Origin: Wolfiporia cocos
Lineage: Eukaryota > Basidiomycota > Agaricomycetes > Polyporales > Phaeolaceae
Direction of reading: 5' to 3'
Length of the DNA: 64,000 nucleotides
NCBI GenBank assembly: GCA_029448655.1
Contig: JACCLO010000010.1
Location: 1,178,001-1,242,000 of the forward strand
The notes beneath the pieces were generated by a model. The model worked only from the letters and a program-made list of their open reading frames with translations. It was not told the DNA's origin and made no database searches. This document shows, piece after piece, positions 10,574 through 21,844 of this stretch (position 1 is the stretch's first letter; each line of letters opens with the position of its first letter). The translations under genes and the position numbers were made by a program.

Positions 10574-11297
10574 ATGTTGACTTCTCCTCTATACGTCCTT
10601 GCTTTCGTCTTCGCTGTTGCGCACGGTGCGCCACAAGCAGAAACATCGAGCCTGACGACCACGCCATCAATTCTCCCCTCGATGCCGCTCAGCGTCGTGT
10701 CAAGTACGCCAGTAGGCTCAAGGTGAGCAGTACCCTACCATTTCGCCCTTTCTTCGCTAATGCCCTGACTTGAATAGCGCAGTCTCGTCTAGCGCGGACT
10801 CCTCCTCGGCGTCTGTTTCTGCCTCAAGTACAAACTCTGTCAGCAGTGTTGCGACGTCGTCAGCCGAATCGTCGAGCGCCACGACCGATACCTCGGCATC
10901 CGAAAGTTCGACTGCCGTTTCTGCTACCTCGTCCTCCGAGACTTCAACAGCTCCTAGTAGCACGGAGACGTCTGCGGCTGACAGCACATCTAGCGCCGCG
11001 TCGGTCTCAGCCACGGCGACCTCATCAGTACTGTCTTCCGTCAGCACTCCCGCAGGGACGACCGTCGTCTCCACCACCGTTCCCGTGACGTCGACGACAA
11101 GCGTTGTGGGGGGCACTAGTCCAAGCAGTTCGGGTGCATCGACCGTAGAGGTGACCCAGACCAGCAACACCGGTGGCACTGCGACGACTACTTCTCCCGG
11201 TTCAACGACTTCGACGGGTGCTGCCATTGCACTCAATGTTGGTCAGTGGAGCATAGCATTGGGTGCAGGTGCAGGTGCCATGGCACTTCTCCTGTAA
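10574..11297 (+). CDS. Ser/Thr-rich secreted GPI-anchored-type protein, 222 aa
   Basis: The N-terminus MLTSPLYVLAFVFAVAHGAP is a classical signal peptide. One intron (10723-10777, gtgagc...aatag) joins exon 10574-10722 to 10778-11297. The mature part is almost entirely Ser, Thr, Ala and Val, consistent with heavy O-glycosylation. The C-terminus is a small-residue site followed by a hydrophobic tail ending GAGAGAMALLL, as in GPI-anchor addition signals. It is likely displayed on the cell wall or plasma membrane. No enzymatic domain is visible, so a specific role cannot be given. A mirror open frame on the minus strand (10757-11236) is only a shadow of the repetitive codons. Confidence 0.85.
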
Positions 11298-11538
11298 GAC
11301 CAGGGATATCAGAACATTTGTATACCCACCCCCTCCTTCCCTCTCGTTCGGACTTCCGTGTAGCGGTATCGTTGCACGAACAATCTGTAACTGCTGTGTC
11401 ACACAGTGGACTGGACTATGTTCTATACCTTAACTATAGCTGAATAGTAGGGTGTCGCTCCCATTAGCGCATTACTACGACCGGAGTGAAATGTATGGAA
11501 GCGGCGCTTATGCATCTCTATCGACTTAGTCGTCGATC

Positions 11539-14500
11539 TCAGGCATTATTACGATTGTTGATATTTCTGTTGAAACCAAAGAGCTAATTTTGTCGTTGCA
11601 TATCAATGTAACTTGCGCCATTCGAAAATACCAATGCACTCACATCTTTGAGCTCCTTGACGCTCAGCTTGTGCAGCTTTATCCCACTCCCTTCGCCCAG
11701 TGCAGTCTCCGCAAGACCTAGACATTGGTTTGTATCGGCACTTTGTTAATTGGGTATCACATGTGATATACTTGCCTGTTTTCGTCTCCTGCAGCTTCAG
11801 CATCCTTCATCAAAGACAGTTAGCTCCCATGCTTCTACGTCAAAACCATACTGAACTGGGTTCTTACCGCTGCTCGATGGTATCGCGCACGACAAGTCGC
11901 TTTACATGAACCTCCTTCTCCTGTCCAAGACGGTGCACACGGTCATATGCTTGAGACTCGGAGGCGTAATTCCACGCCAGGTCCATGCTACATTTTGGCA
12001 CATTCAAGCGCAGGAAAGAAGGAGAGGATTCATGCTACATACTTCACGATGCGATTAGCTGAGGTCAGATTTAGCCCGACCCCACCGCATTTTGTGCTGT
12101 ATGTTCGTTCAGTCATAGTAATTAGTATCTTATGAGTTGCGACGAACCTAATCAGAATTACTTTGGGTCCCCCGGCCTTTCTGAACTGTATCAGGACCGC
12201 CTCGCGGGCTTCGCGATTCATTTTACCGTCATATCGCAGGCTCCGAATGCCATAACGGGCGAAAAGTGTTTCAATCAGATCAAGCATCGATGTCCCTGCG
12301 GAAGACCCGTTGCATGAGTTTTCCCACGGCAATACTAAATAAGAAGGACAAACATTGCGAGAAAACGATTGTCTTGTCCCCGCACGCGTCCCACTCCTGC
12401 AGCGAGCTTATGAGCGCAAGCATTTTTGTACTCGGCTCCATATCGTCATCATTGCGCCTCCACGCAGCGATCAGAGCATCCGACATCTGGTGCGGTTGTT
12501 CTGAGTCTCCGCGCTCGTCGTTGCCGCTGGCCTTCTGTGCCCGGCGCTTGCCCGTTATCTCCTCCATCGTCAGATTGATTTCCACATCCTACGATGCCTG
12601 TGTTAGCCATAGCGACGCAGATGACACGTAGTCCACTGACATCACCATCACTGTCGTCCTCGCCAACTTTATGTTTCTGTTTTACCTTTGTCTTGGATGT
12701 GCTTGGCGATGATGCCGAGTGCGACAACAGTTGCTTGATATCAGGGAGGTCTTCCTCAGAGCTGGAGGCAGAGGCAATATCTATAGCAGCTATCTTGGGC
12801 TTGCTTGGAGCTTTCCGGAGGGAACGGGCGTTCGCAAGTATTTGTGAAGGCTCAGAGCGGCGGCAAGCATCTTGGGCTTTGCGTATGGCGTGGCGGACTT
12901 CGTCGCTAGTAGGATGGAAGGCTGACGAACGGAAGACGTGTGAGGGACGCAAGTCTTGCATCTTCCTGCAAGTCGGACCTGGCAGAAGTCATGTTCAATG
13001 GGAGAACCAAAGTGTATATCCGTAAGGCACACATGGTCGGAGTCCCTTTGTCGCAGCAGCTTCAAACTCCTGCTCAATCCGTTCATTTGTTCGCTCATCC
13101 TCATTTCCGCTACAGATAATGTATTAACTTCGAAGAATTGATTCACAATGCACACATACAATTCGCCATTGTGTACCACCGGAGAAGTGGACATAACCTC
13201 CAAACAATCTGACAACGCGTGAGAAGAATACTACTCGGAATTTCATGACGTATCACAAACCTGCACAGATTTCATGTCCACAAGCAAGCAGACGGCCGCT
13301 ATCATTCATGAACACTGTATCGAAGTCAATGTATTACAGGTATCATACTAAACAAAAGTAAACCTACAATCGCCACACACAGGGCAAGTAGGTTCGGGTT
13401 CATCCGATTCGTCGTCGAAATCAAACTGATTCGCTCTTGCGCGGGCCATATACCTAAGGCGGACGTCAATTGAAGATCATAAGTCCTCATAGAGACTCCC
13501 TCGACCTTTGCTTTATCTATTATGGCATACGTTCAGAGCTTTGTGCATCTATGAGATATGCTGCTGCTCACCTCCAGAACCCATGCTGGCCCAAGCAATT
13601 TGTTCGCTCGCGCCACCTCTTTCTCTAGTTCGCTTCCGACGATTGTCGTGGGATCTTCAAATTCCTCCGCCAGGCTCTGTTCGATCATGGTGAATTCTCA
13701 GCCATACCTCATTTCGTGTAACCCACTAGGATAAGTTGCGGGTGGCAACACAGTTGCCGAAGCCTTAAGATCAGCACCTAGAAGCGTCATGATTATCTTG
13801 CACAGGTATCCCTAGTGTGGCAAGAGAAGCGCACCAGGATGGTCGAGTGTCTGAACAGAGTAAAGCCAATCATCGGAAATTGATCGCAGTGCCAAGAATG
13901 GTACAACGTACTCTTTAAGGATACGTTTACTTCTGATCAGCCTGCTGATCTGTATGCGCGCTCGCTTTTCGAAATTGTCGTACAGCTGCCATGCATCAGT
14001 ATAGCGCGACGGAAATGCCCAGACGCAACGGCGTGTGCACACCTCTCTTTCTTCCTCGGAAAACTCTAGTTCGACAAGCTCAACGTGCTTCTCGGGAAGC
14101 TGCAAGAGTGGCTCTCCTTCCTAATCGCAGCAAACATGTCGGTATCAGCAGGATTATCGGATGTTCTCCCTCACCAGTTCCGCATCCTTAGTTCGCCTGA
14201 GCATAAGAGGCTTCAGGATCTCCTGGGCTCGCAGTCCTATGACCAGTGGTGGTTTTACGACTGATATACCAGCGAGGCGGAGGGAATCTCTGACGAGGCA
14301 TACGTACCGGCAACAGGCGCATCGTTGAGCTGGACCTTGGCAATGTGCTCGTTGAAGCTCTCCCAGTCACTATAACATGACGCATTACAGTTCTGCGCAA
14401 ATATGAAGAGACAGCACATACTTCCACGGGCGGAACCGGCCGAAGCGAAGGAATCCGTATATGTCCGCACTGCAGGGGTTATTGATGAGGGAGGCGTGCG

Positions 14501-16308
14501 GTGTGGCATCAATGAAGGCGCAGCTTACAGCGTGTTGGTGATAGGCGTGCCTGTGAGACACCAGCGGTACTTGGCGCGCAGCATTGCCACAGACTTACTC
14601 GAACGCGTGCCTCTGTTTCCAACATTAAGTCTACCGAGCGAGCGTGGCGATAATGATGTAGTATATACACACCTGTTCCGTACGAACTGTGCCTCATCAA
14701 GGATGACGCGGTACCATTTCATGCGCGCCAGCACGCCCCTTTCAGAACATGCGTCAGAACCACTGCGTTTCGCCACAATACATGCGCATACATACCCGTT
14801 TTTCACCAAATACTCCATCTCTTGCCCGCTTTCAATGTCTTCAGGAATCGAGAAGTCGCTGTTGAGTGTGTGATAGGTCGTGATGATCACGTCGTGCTCG
14901 CCAAGCGCGCGCAGAGTGCGCAACTTGTCGCGCCCGTGATGGATGTACACTGAGAAGAGGCCATTCGTCTTGGCTTCAAATTCCTCCTTCCACTAGTTGA
15001 CAGATGTTAACTGATGGGCCAGGACTGTGAGAAGCTGACCGACCTGAAGGAGCAGAGCTGCTGGGACGATGACGAGGGTCGTACGATGGCTGTCGTCCGG
15101 GTCAGGTTGATTCAGGGCCATGGTAGCAATCATCTGTACTGTCTTGCCGAGACCCATTTCATCACTTAATTCAATCTAACGGATAAGTAACTGGCTCGAC
15201 TCATAGATTGTTTGTGGCTCACGCGAGAATGCCGCCCTTGTGAGGGCTCTCTCTCTCTTGTCGAACCATCCTATTAGGTATTGAGACATACGTGCAGGGT
15301 ATGGGTATTGGTATTCACCAGTTGACACCAATAATCTGGTGCGGAAGCAAGCGCACTTCCATCCCAGGCAACAGATCCCGTTTGCTAGACTAGTAAGCAC
15401 TAATGGTCGTGCCGTGCCTCATCCCGACATACCTGCGCAAGTTAAGATCCTCCATAGCCGCACGCACGGTCACACCGTGAGACACGTTATCGAATGATCT
15501 CGTAACAAATTCTGCCAGTCTGTTCAGTGGGTGACGAGCAGTCTGTTGGATGATCATGTAAATGGGCGAAACTCGACCAGCCGCACCTGAGAGCTTGATC
15601 TTCGCCCCCTCTGTCGATGGCGTGAACCGTGCTCTCTTGGTCGTAACGCAGGCTGAATCCGTGTGCCACAGCGGAAGATCCGCTAGCAGTTTGAGCCGAA
15701 GGTTCTCTTGCGCCGGCGAGCTGTGACAGTAGTTGTATCTCTGTAGAAATATTTCAGACACTCTGAACGGTTTTCGGATCGAATGGAGGCGAAGCAATGG
15801 GCGGAGCAATAGGCAGTGGGCATAGGAATGGACGAATGGTACGGCTTGTTTGTGGCAGACTGTAGAGTCACGTATTTTACGATCCATGAATCCCTTCAAG
15901 CATGAGTCCACATCGTCCACAGAAATTGACAACCTACTCAACGAACTTGATATCCAAATTGTGTTCGGAATAGAGCACGATGCATACAGAAGAGATAGAG
16001 TTGTAAACCGGCAGTACAATCAACTTACCCGACAAGTCCAAGTCTGCATGATCAAAAGTTCCTAGCAGATTCTCGCTTATTCGTCTTCTCTTCTGGACAT
16101 TCGCCTCACCCCCGGACAGACCAGGCGTACCAAGCAACCTTTTCAAGGATTCGATTGGGACATTCTGTGAAAGAGAGAGAGCCGATGAAGTGGACGCTTC
16201 TGGCGTGAAAGCAGGATTTGAGAAAAAGCTCGGATTGTCGAGTGCAGCTAGAACTCGCGATGCTTGATGGCGAGCCGGTGCTTGAGACCCCTGAGGAAGG
16301 TCGGACAT
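11539..16308 (-). CDS. SNF2-family DNA-dependent ATPase with RING finger (Rad5/Uls1/Rrp-like)
   Basis: Starts with ATG at 16308 (MSDLPQGSQAPARH) and runs through many short introns to a TGA at 11539-11541. Going downstream: a basic, disordered N-terminus; Walker A MGLGKTVQM (about 15139-15160); an HDVIITTYH motif; a DEAQ box (14687-14698); the motif LTGTPI (about 14540); then a RING finger inserted between the helicase lobes (CPVCGDC near 13380, LACGHEIC near 13270, and CPTC near 12965, whose first Cys is created by splicing). The second lobe has RYDGKMNREAR, GGVGLNLTSAN (about 12075) and DRVHRLGQ (about 11935). An internal RING marks the Rad5/HLTF/Uls1/Rad16 group, which remodels chromatin or DNA-bound proteins and can act as a ubiquitin or SUMO-targeted E3. 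The DEAQ box favours Uls1 or fission-yeast Rrp1/Rrp2-like proteins. The last introns include a GC-AG intron (gcaagt...ctag). No disabling mutation was seen, although not every exon was resolved. Confidence 0.85.
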
Positions 16309-17014
16309 CTTCCTTCAATGAAAAGCGAAGCGTATAATAGCAATGGATCGTCGATTATCTTTGATGGACCTTTGAATATTGTCGCGTCGCATAGGCTCTT
16401 ACAAATTGAACGCGTCCAAGCGCAGCGGTCGATAGACGCATGTAGTCACGGTCATCGTGACCGCGTCGCGTCGTGTCACCAATCACGGAGGAACAAACTA
16501 ATCATAAGTTGGACTTGAGGGGTATACCAGAGGATTCCCAAGACTCAGCACAGACGTCAAGGATCTCGGGGTCCCGCGCAAAACGCGAAGCGCTGAATAC
16601 ATGCTGTCTGCAAGCTTCGGTGAGTGTACAATTCAAGTTCAGTAATTGATGGCCTGAAAAGTGCATGATCGCGGCCCGCGGCGCAGATCACGGAAGCAGA
16701 GAAGTGTACCCACGCGTTCTCCGAACGAAGTCAGTCTCCAGTCAGTGTGGTTGTAATTACAGCGGCAATTCGCAATCAACTTACGTACTTACATAATTGC
16801 GCTCCGCGCGATCGCCTTTAAATTGTACGTAGTCTACTGTGGCGGTATGCAAATGTTCTTGTTTCAGAAGAAAGCTACAGCGGCACCATGGATGTCGGAG
16901 CGATGCTTCTGCAAAATGCACTCTATGCATACATACAAGCGATGTAGCAAACCGAAGAAATAATAGTCCGATCCGGGAAAAGTACAAATACTCGCGATCA
17001 CCTCGGTTGCATGC
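16309..17014. other. Intergenic region between SNF2 gene and serine-hydrolase gene
   Basis: Contains the upstream region of the minus-strand SNF2 gene and the 3' flank of the serine hydrolase. No further gene, repeat or clear TATA box was identified. Confidence 0.5.
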
Positions 17015-19395
17015 CTAATACACCCTCTCAAACCACGCATCCGCAATCTCCTCTACGCGCTCTGCCCTCCTCTTCCGGTCGCTCACCGCATCCTCGTCAA
17101 TCATCACCCCAAAGCCTCGCACCTTGCGCGCACCCGCGCTCTCGTCCACGACGAACACTGCGCGCGCCTCGGACGTGGCCGACTCGAACGTCTCGAACGC
17201 GGTCTTGTCCGCACCGTACCCGTGCGGGAACAGCGCCGTGGGCTCGAGCGTGAACGTCTCTCCGCCGCTGTGTACCATACGCAGGTGCGTCGACCAGATC
17301 CGCGGCCAGGCGGCGTACAGGCTCGGCGACGCGGACCCGGAGTCGGAGTCAGTCACGTTGATGGAATACGAGTTGATTTGGCTCTGGCAACGACCTTCGG
17401 GGCGGAAGGGGGAGAAGTCGGCGAGGACGCTCGTGCAGTACTGCGAGTCGCTCGATGGCGCGCAGAGCGTGAATGCGCCGTAGCCGGGGCTGACGTACGT
17501 CCCTGCATAGTCATCAATATCGAGCGCGAGCGGTTGTGGGCTCTTGATTTCGGCTGCGGATTGCTCTACAGGTTGATAATCTTCGACCGGATACACCGCC
17601 TGTCCACTGCGCGTTCCATGTCAGCCCAGCACACGAGCAGCGTAAGTGGGAAATGACCAACGTCGGATCGATCCCAACAGGTCGGTCAATGCGGCGCAGA
17701 CCGAGCACATCCTCGGCAATGCGATACATGATGGCCTCGTTTGCCGCTGCCTTCTCGTCCGCGTTCGCCAGCACGACGAGGCCGAGACCGTCTGACGGCA
17801 GGAACGCCACTCGGGTAGAGAATCCTGGGATTGCGCCTATATGCGAGATGATCTGCGGGAAGAGACTATAAAAATTACATGGAATGTGAATGGGACGAAT
17901 ACGCGCCTCGTGCCCTTGGTACGACCACCGCTGCCACCCCAGCCCGTAGCCCATAATTGACACATCTGGCTCCATCGCGACTCCACTCACGATCGCGTGC
18001 GCTGTCGTCATCTCGTCATATGCAGAGCGGGGAACGATCGTCTTGTTGGTGGCCGGGTCGACGCCCTTGTTCAGCAGCACCGTGACCCATTTTGTCTGTA
18101 CGAGACGGTCACCAGCTGCCCCAGCAGACTGTACTGTAACTACACCACGTACTAGGTCCTCCACACTGGAAATCACACCGCACGCGCCAGCAACGAGCTC
18201 GACGACGTCATTCGTGAACCAGAACGGTAGACGCCGCCCAAGACGGGTCCACGATTGCGTCAGCTTCCCGTGCGCGGCGGCTTCGTCGGGCCAAAACGTC
18301 GACGAGGTCATGTTTAGCGGCTCGAACAGCCGCGAGGACACGAATGCCGTGTACGACGTGTTCGCGTAGGTTGCGACGAGGTATGAGGCCATCTTGTACA
18401 TCTAAAATTCACGCCGACGAGCATGCCATGGGAATATCAGCGAAGAATTGGCTAAATAAAAGGCGCATCAACGCACCATGTTGTTGTACAACCACTTCTG
18501 GCGCAGCTCGTACGCGGGTTGCAGATCTCGCAGCTTGCGCGTGACTGAGCGCGGCGAGTCCCCGGGGCCATAAGAGAAATCGTGCCTGTTTCCTCATTCA
18601 GCTGCACACTCGACCCAGCTACGCACGTAAGCAGCGTACCTGGGCATTCCGGAAACGTGCGAGAGAACGTCACGCAGATTCGCCTTGCTGCTTGCCCACT
18701 CGTCTGCGAGCGCCCAATCGTCGGGTAGTAAGGCATGGATCTTCGTGTCCCAGTCGAAGCGCAGGACATTGGGCGGGAGAGGTGTCACATTCCGACCGTG
18801 GGCAAAGTCGTCGATGAGAATGCCGACAGATGCTGCGAGTATTGCTTTTGAGCACGAGGCAATGTCAAACAGGGCCTAACGAGCGTGTCAATCTGACCAG
18901 TCAACAGGCAACGTAATGATTTGATAGGCTCGAGAAGATCTGAGGTATGTTGCAGACTCTGAGGGTTGCATTGTGCAAATCCCTATGTTCAGACCAGATC
19001 AACAGTTTCATGGCATGACAGGCCGGGGAGGGTAAGCAAATCCGGATTGAAGATCAAATGATTGACAAGGAATCACAGCTGCTCACATCGGGAGTAAGAT
19101 CCTTTCCGTCACCTTCCTCAGTCTGACGGCCCCATGCATTGAGTTCAACCCGAGGCGTCTGCCCATCCTGCAGCCGCACAACGCCCAGCGCTACACCAGG
19201 AATCTGTGCGCTCTCCCGTAGACTTTCGATGAATGCCGAAAGCTCTGGAGTTATCAACCGCTCGCTGCTGGTTGCATCACGAAGCGATCCAGCATGGAGC
19301 CCGAGCGTGATTTGCAGGTCTTGACCATAGGATGTCGCCAACTGCACAAGCAGCGGGGGCAACAGCGGTGCGAGGGTTAAGAACTTGCTTAGCAT
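17015..19395 (-). CDS. Secreted beta-lactamase-like serine hydrolase (class C / PF00144 type)
   Basis: The ATG at 19395 opens with a signal peptide (hydrophobic MLSKFLTLAPLLPPLLVQLA). After a long first intron (about 19090 to 18880) the frame reads LFDIASCSKAI, giving the catalytic SxxK (SCSK, about 18845-18860), followed later by YNN (about 18485), the second catalytic triad element. HIGAIPGFST (about 17830) corresponds to the KTG/HxG box. The C-terminal 190 residues (17015-17596) look like the beta-rich extra domain found behind fungal PF00144 enzymes. These hydrolases act on esters, amides or D-amino-acid peptides; true beta-lactamase activity is not implied. All three active-site motifs are present, so it is probably active. 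The stop is TAG at 17015-17017. Confidence 0.85.
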
Positions 19396-19868
19396 GAAGA
19401 ATTGTCGTCGATACTTGCAAGCTGCGTAAAGCTAACAGGTACCGCTGGAAACGGTGTGAAACACGGCGCGAGCTGAGTATAGGAACGACTGTACTCAGGC
19501 TGATTTATGAGCCTAGGCGCGAGCCGACCTTCGGTTCAGTGTGCAGTTTCTACCGCCGAGAAATCTGTCCTATACCGGTCAGACAAGAATATTCGGGGCC
19601 TTGTACGGAATCACTCAGAACTATCTAGGACCTGCGATGTTGGTTGCACGAATTCATTGTAAGACGGAGAGCGATCTCGTCTCAATGTTCTCACAATCCA
19701 ATTATGGCAGCGCGTACTAGTAATGTAGATCTCCCACCCACCGTCGCATACCATAAACGTCCATGACGCATTTCACCGCACCGAGCACCCCGCAATGTAC
19801 GCCACACGCCGGCGCGCCGCTCCAGCCACCGCCACCCTGTCTACATCCTTGCCCTCTTTGACCAAGAC
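19396..19868. other. Divergent intergenic region
   Basis: About 470 bp between the start of the minus-strand hydrolase and the plus-strand zinc-finger gene, so it probably carries both promoters. No clear motif was singled out. Confidence 0.45.
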
Positions 19869-21119
19869 ATGGACCAGCAGTGGTTGGAGCACTATTGGGC
19901 CCACTACGCAGGCGGAGGAGATAGTCCTGACCTGGAGACTGTGTGCCCTCAAGTCGTGAAGACTGCATTGCCTTGCGAACCCAACGCGACATCCTATTTC
20001 GACTGCGCGGATCAGTTCCTGGGGTGCTTTGGTGACGATGATTCACGTCCTGACGCGTACGACGTTCGCTGGAACGACGTCTACACTGCGTACGACCTGC
20101 GAGCATCGCCCGCTCCTATCGGAGGCGACTACGGCATGTCTGGATTGTAAGCATTGATATACATATTGCATTGCTTCCATGCATTGCAGCAGGAGCTCAT
20201 CTGGTCTTGGATGCTTCAGATTGTCTCCACTGTACGGCGTGCACGACCTGCAAGCAGTGTCCGCTCCTACCCGAGACGACCACGACCTTTCTGAATTGTA
20301 GGCGTTCATGCAGACCACATTGCTCCCATGCATTGCAATAGGAGCTGACCTGACTGCTTCAGGTTGTCTCCGGTGCACGGTGTACACGACATGCAGCCGA
20401 GCACGCCGACTTACGAGCTCCCCGCACCACCCGATCTGCATACCGACCATTCGCTCCTCTTCAGCCCCGAGCGTGGGCCATGCGCGCACCACTATGGCTC
20501 TTCAACCGCGCACGCAGAGGCAGACGTTTTGTACACCTCGGCCGAGATCGTCACCGCATCCCGTCCGTCCCGGAGCAGCGAGCACGACTTCGCCTCTTTC
20601 ACAATCGCACAGGCCAACCCGTACGTCCGCACCGACGCCAGCACCCCCAACGCCGCGCCCACGGCTCTGCCCGCCCTCGCACTCGCGGCCGCGCCGCTCG
20701 TGCCCGACGCGCCACCCGCACCCCCGCGCCCCATGCTGCGCATGCTCCCCTCCTCCACGCCGCTCATCCACACGCCTGCGCGCAACGCGCAGGTGCCGAT
20801 CAGCGAGCGCGCACGGCGCACGGCGCGCAAGACGGGCAAGTGTCCCGTGTGCGGCGCGTCCCCGAACAACATCACGCGACACATGAACACGCACGACCCA
20901 CAGCGCGCGTGGGTGTGCTGTGGGGTACCGCTGGAGGAATGGCGTGCGTCCGCGAACCCGTCCGCGGAGGAGCTGCGCAGGACGCGGACGCATATGTACG
21001 AGGACAGGGTAATGGTTCACGGGTGTATGCAGGAGTTCCACCGGAAGGATTCGTACATGAGGCACCTGCCCAAGAATGGATGTCTTGGGTACGCGGCAGG
21101 AATCCGGTCGGCGAAGTGA
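19869..21119 (+). CDS. C2H2-type zinc-finger protein with duplicated exons, about 370 aa
   Basis: Exons 19869-20146, 20220-20297 and 20363-21119 join in frame (introns of 73 and 65 bp, both starting gta and ending gcttcag). The C-terminal region carries CPVCGASPNNITRHMNTH, a CX2C-X9-HX3H finger, followed by a second degenerate Cys/His cluster (CCGVPLEEW, HGCMQEFHRKDSYMRHLPKNGC). The middle is Ala/Pro-rich and the N-terminus is acidic with Trp and Asp, which could be an activation region. It is probably a DNA-binding regulator. Exon 2, the end of exon 1 and the start of exon 3 encode related peptides (YDLRA, HDLQA, HDMQP), and the two introns are also similar, so an exon-intron unit was tandemly duplicated. 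The target genes are unknown. Confidence 0.75.
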
Positions 21120-21844
21120 CGATACGGTGCGCATGTGCTTCAATGATTTTTACCAGTACGGATGCGTACGCTGCTTAGCTTCGGGACATTGTGACGATCT
21201 GTACGGGATTTGGACGACCTCTCACATTGTTATCTTTTCATCTACACTCTAACGATCTTCACGTAATGACCCTCACGCATTCTCCAACGTGGCTGTAGCT
21301 GTACTTTACCTACCCGATCAAATGCTTAATCTACATGTCGCAACCTACAATCCCAAGTTCCAACATAGCATAGCTGTGGTTACTGGTGTTAACCAGCAAC
21401 TCTCGTGTTATCATCATCTTCCGCGTTCGAAATATGAGAACTCAGATGGTTCATGTGCATCTTGGTGCTATCTATTTGGATGGGTATGATTGCTTGCTGC
21501 ATACTGTGCGGAAGGACCAACCGAGTCGATGACTGTCATTGGGAGTACCAGCAGTTGCTACCCGCTTCACCCTACGTACTTGGTCCTCACCTGCCATATG
21601 ATGTCTGGAATTTCCTCTGGCTTTCATTTGACGCGGAACTAAACACTGTGGTTTCCAATGACGCGCACATATGTGGTCCAAAACTACGCTTTCACGCAGT
21701 GGTGTGGTCCGAAGATACCACGTGACCAAAGACGCGTAAAGACCTGCCCTAAATGGCGGGCGCGTTCCGCGACGCGGCATAATTACGACCTACGTTTCAT
21801 CCACCCCTCACCTTATCCTTGACCGCGCATCATCTTGATCAACT
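21120..21844. other. Intergenic region, no gene recognised
   Basis: Several short overlapping open frames on both strands without recognisable domains. It presumably contains the promoter of the SNF2-PHD gene starting at 21845. No repeat was identified. Confidence 0.4.

Noticed and set aside
10757..11236. 159-codon minus-strand ORF opposite the Ser/Thr-rich protein
   Set aside because: Its Val/Asp/Glu-rich product is simply the mirror of repetitive Ser/Thr codons; the plus frame has a signal peptide, an intron and a GPI-type end.
20480..21178. 232- and 213-codon ORFs overlapping the zinc-finger gene
   Set aside because: Arg/Ala/His-rich shadows in GC-rich DNA; only the third-exon frame carries the Cys/His finger and joins to upstream exons.
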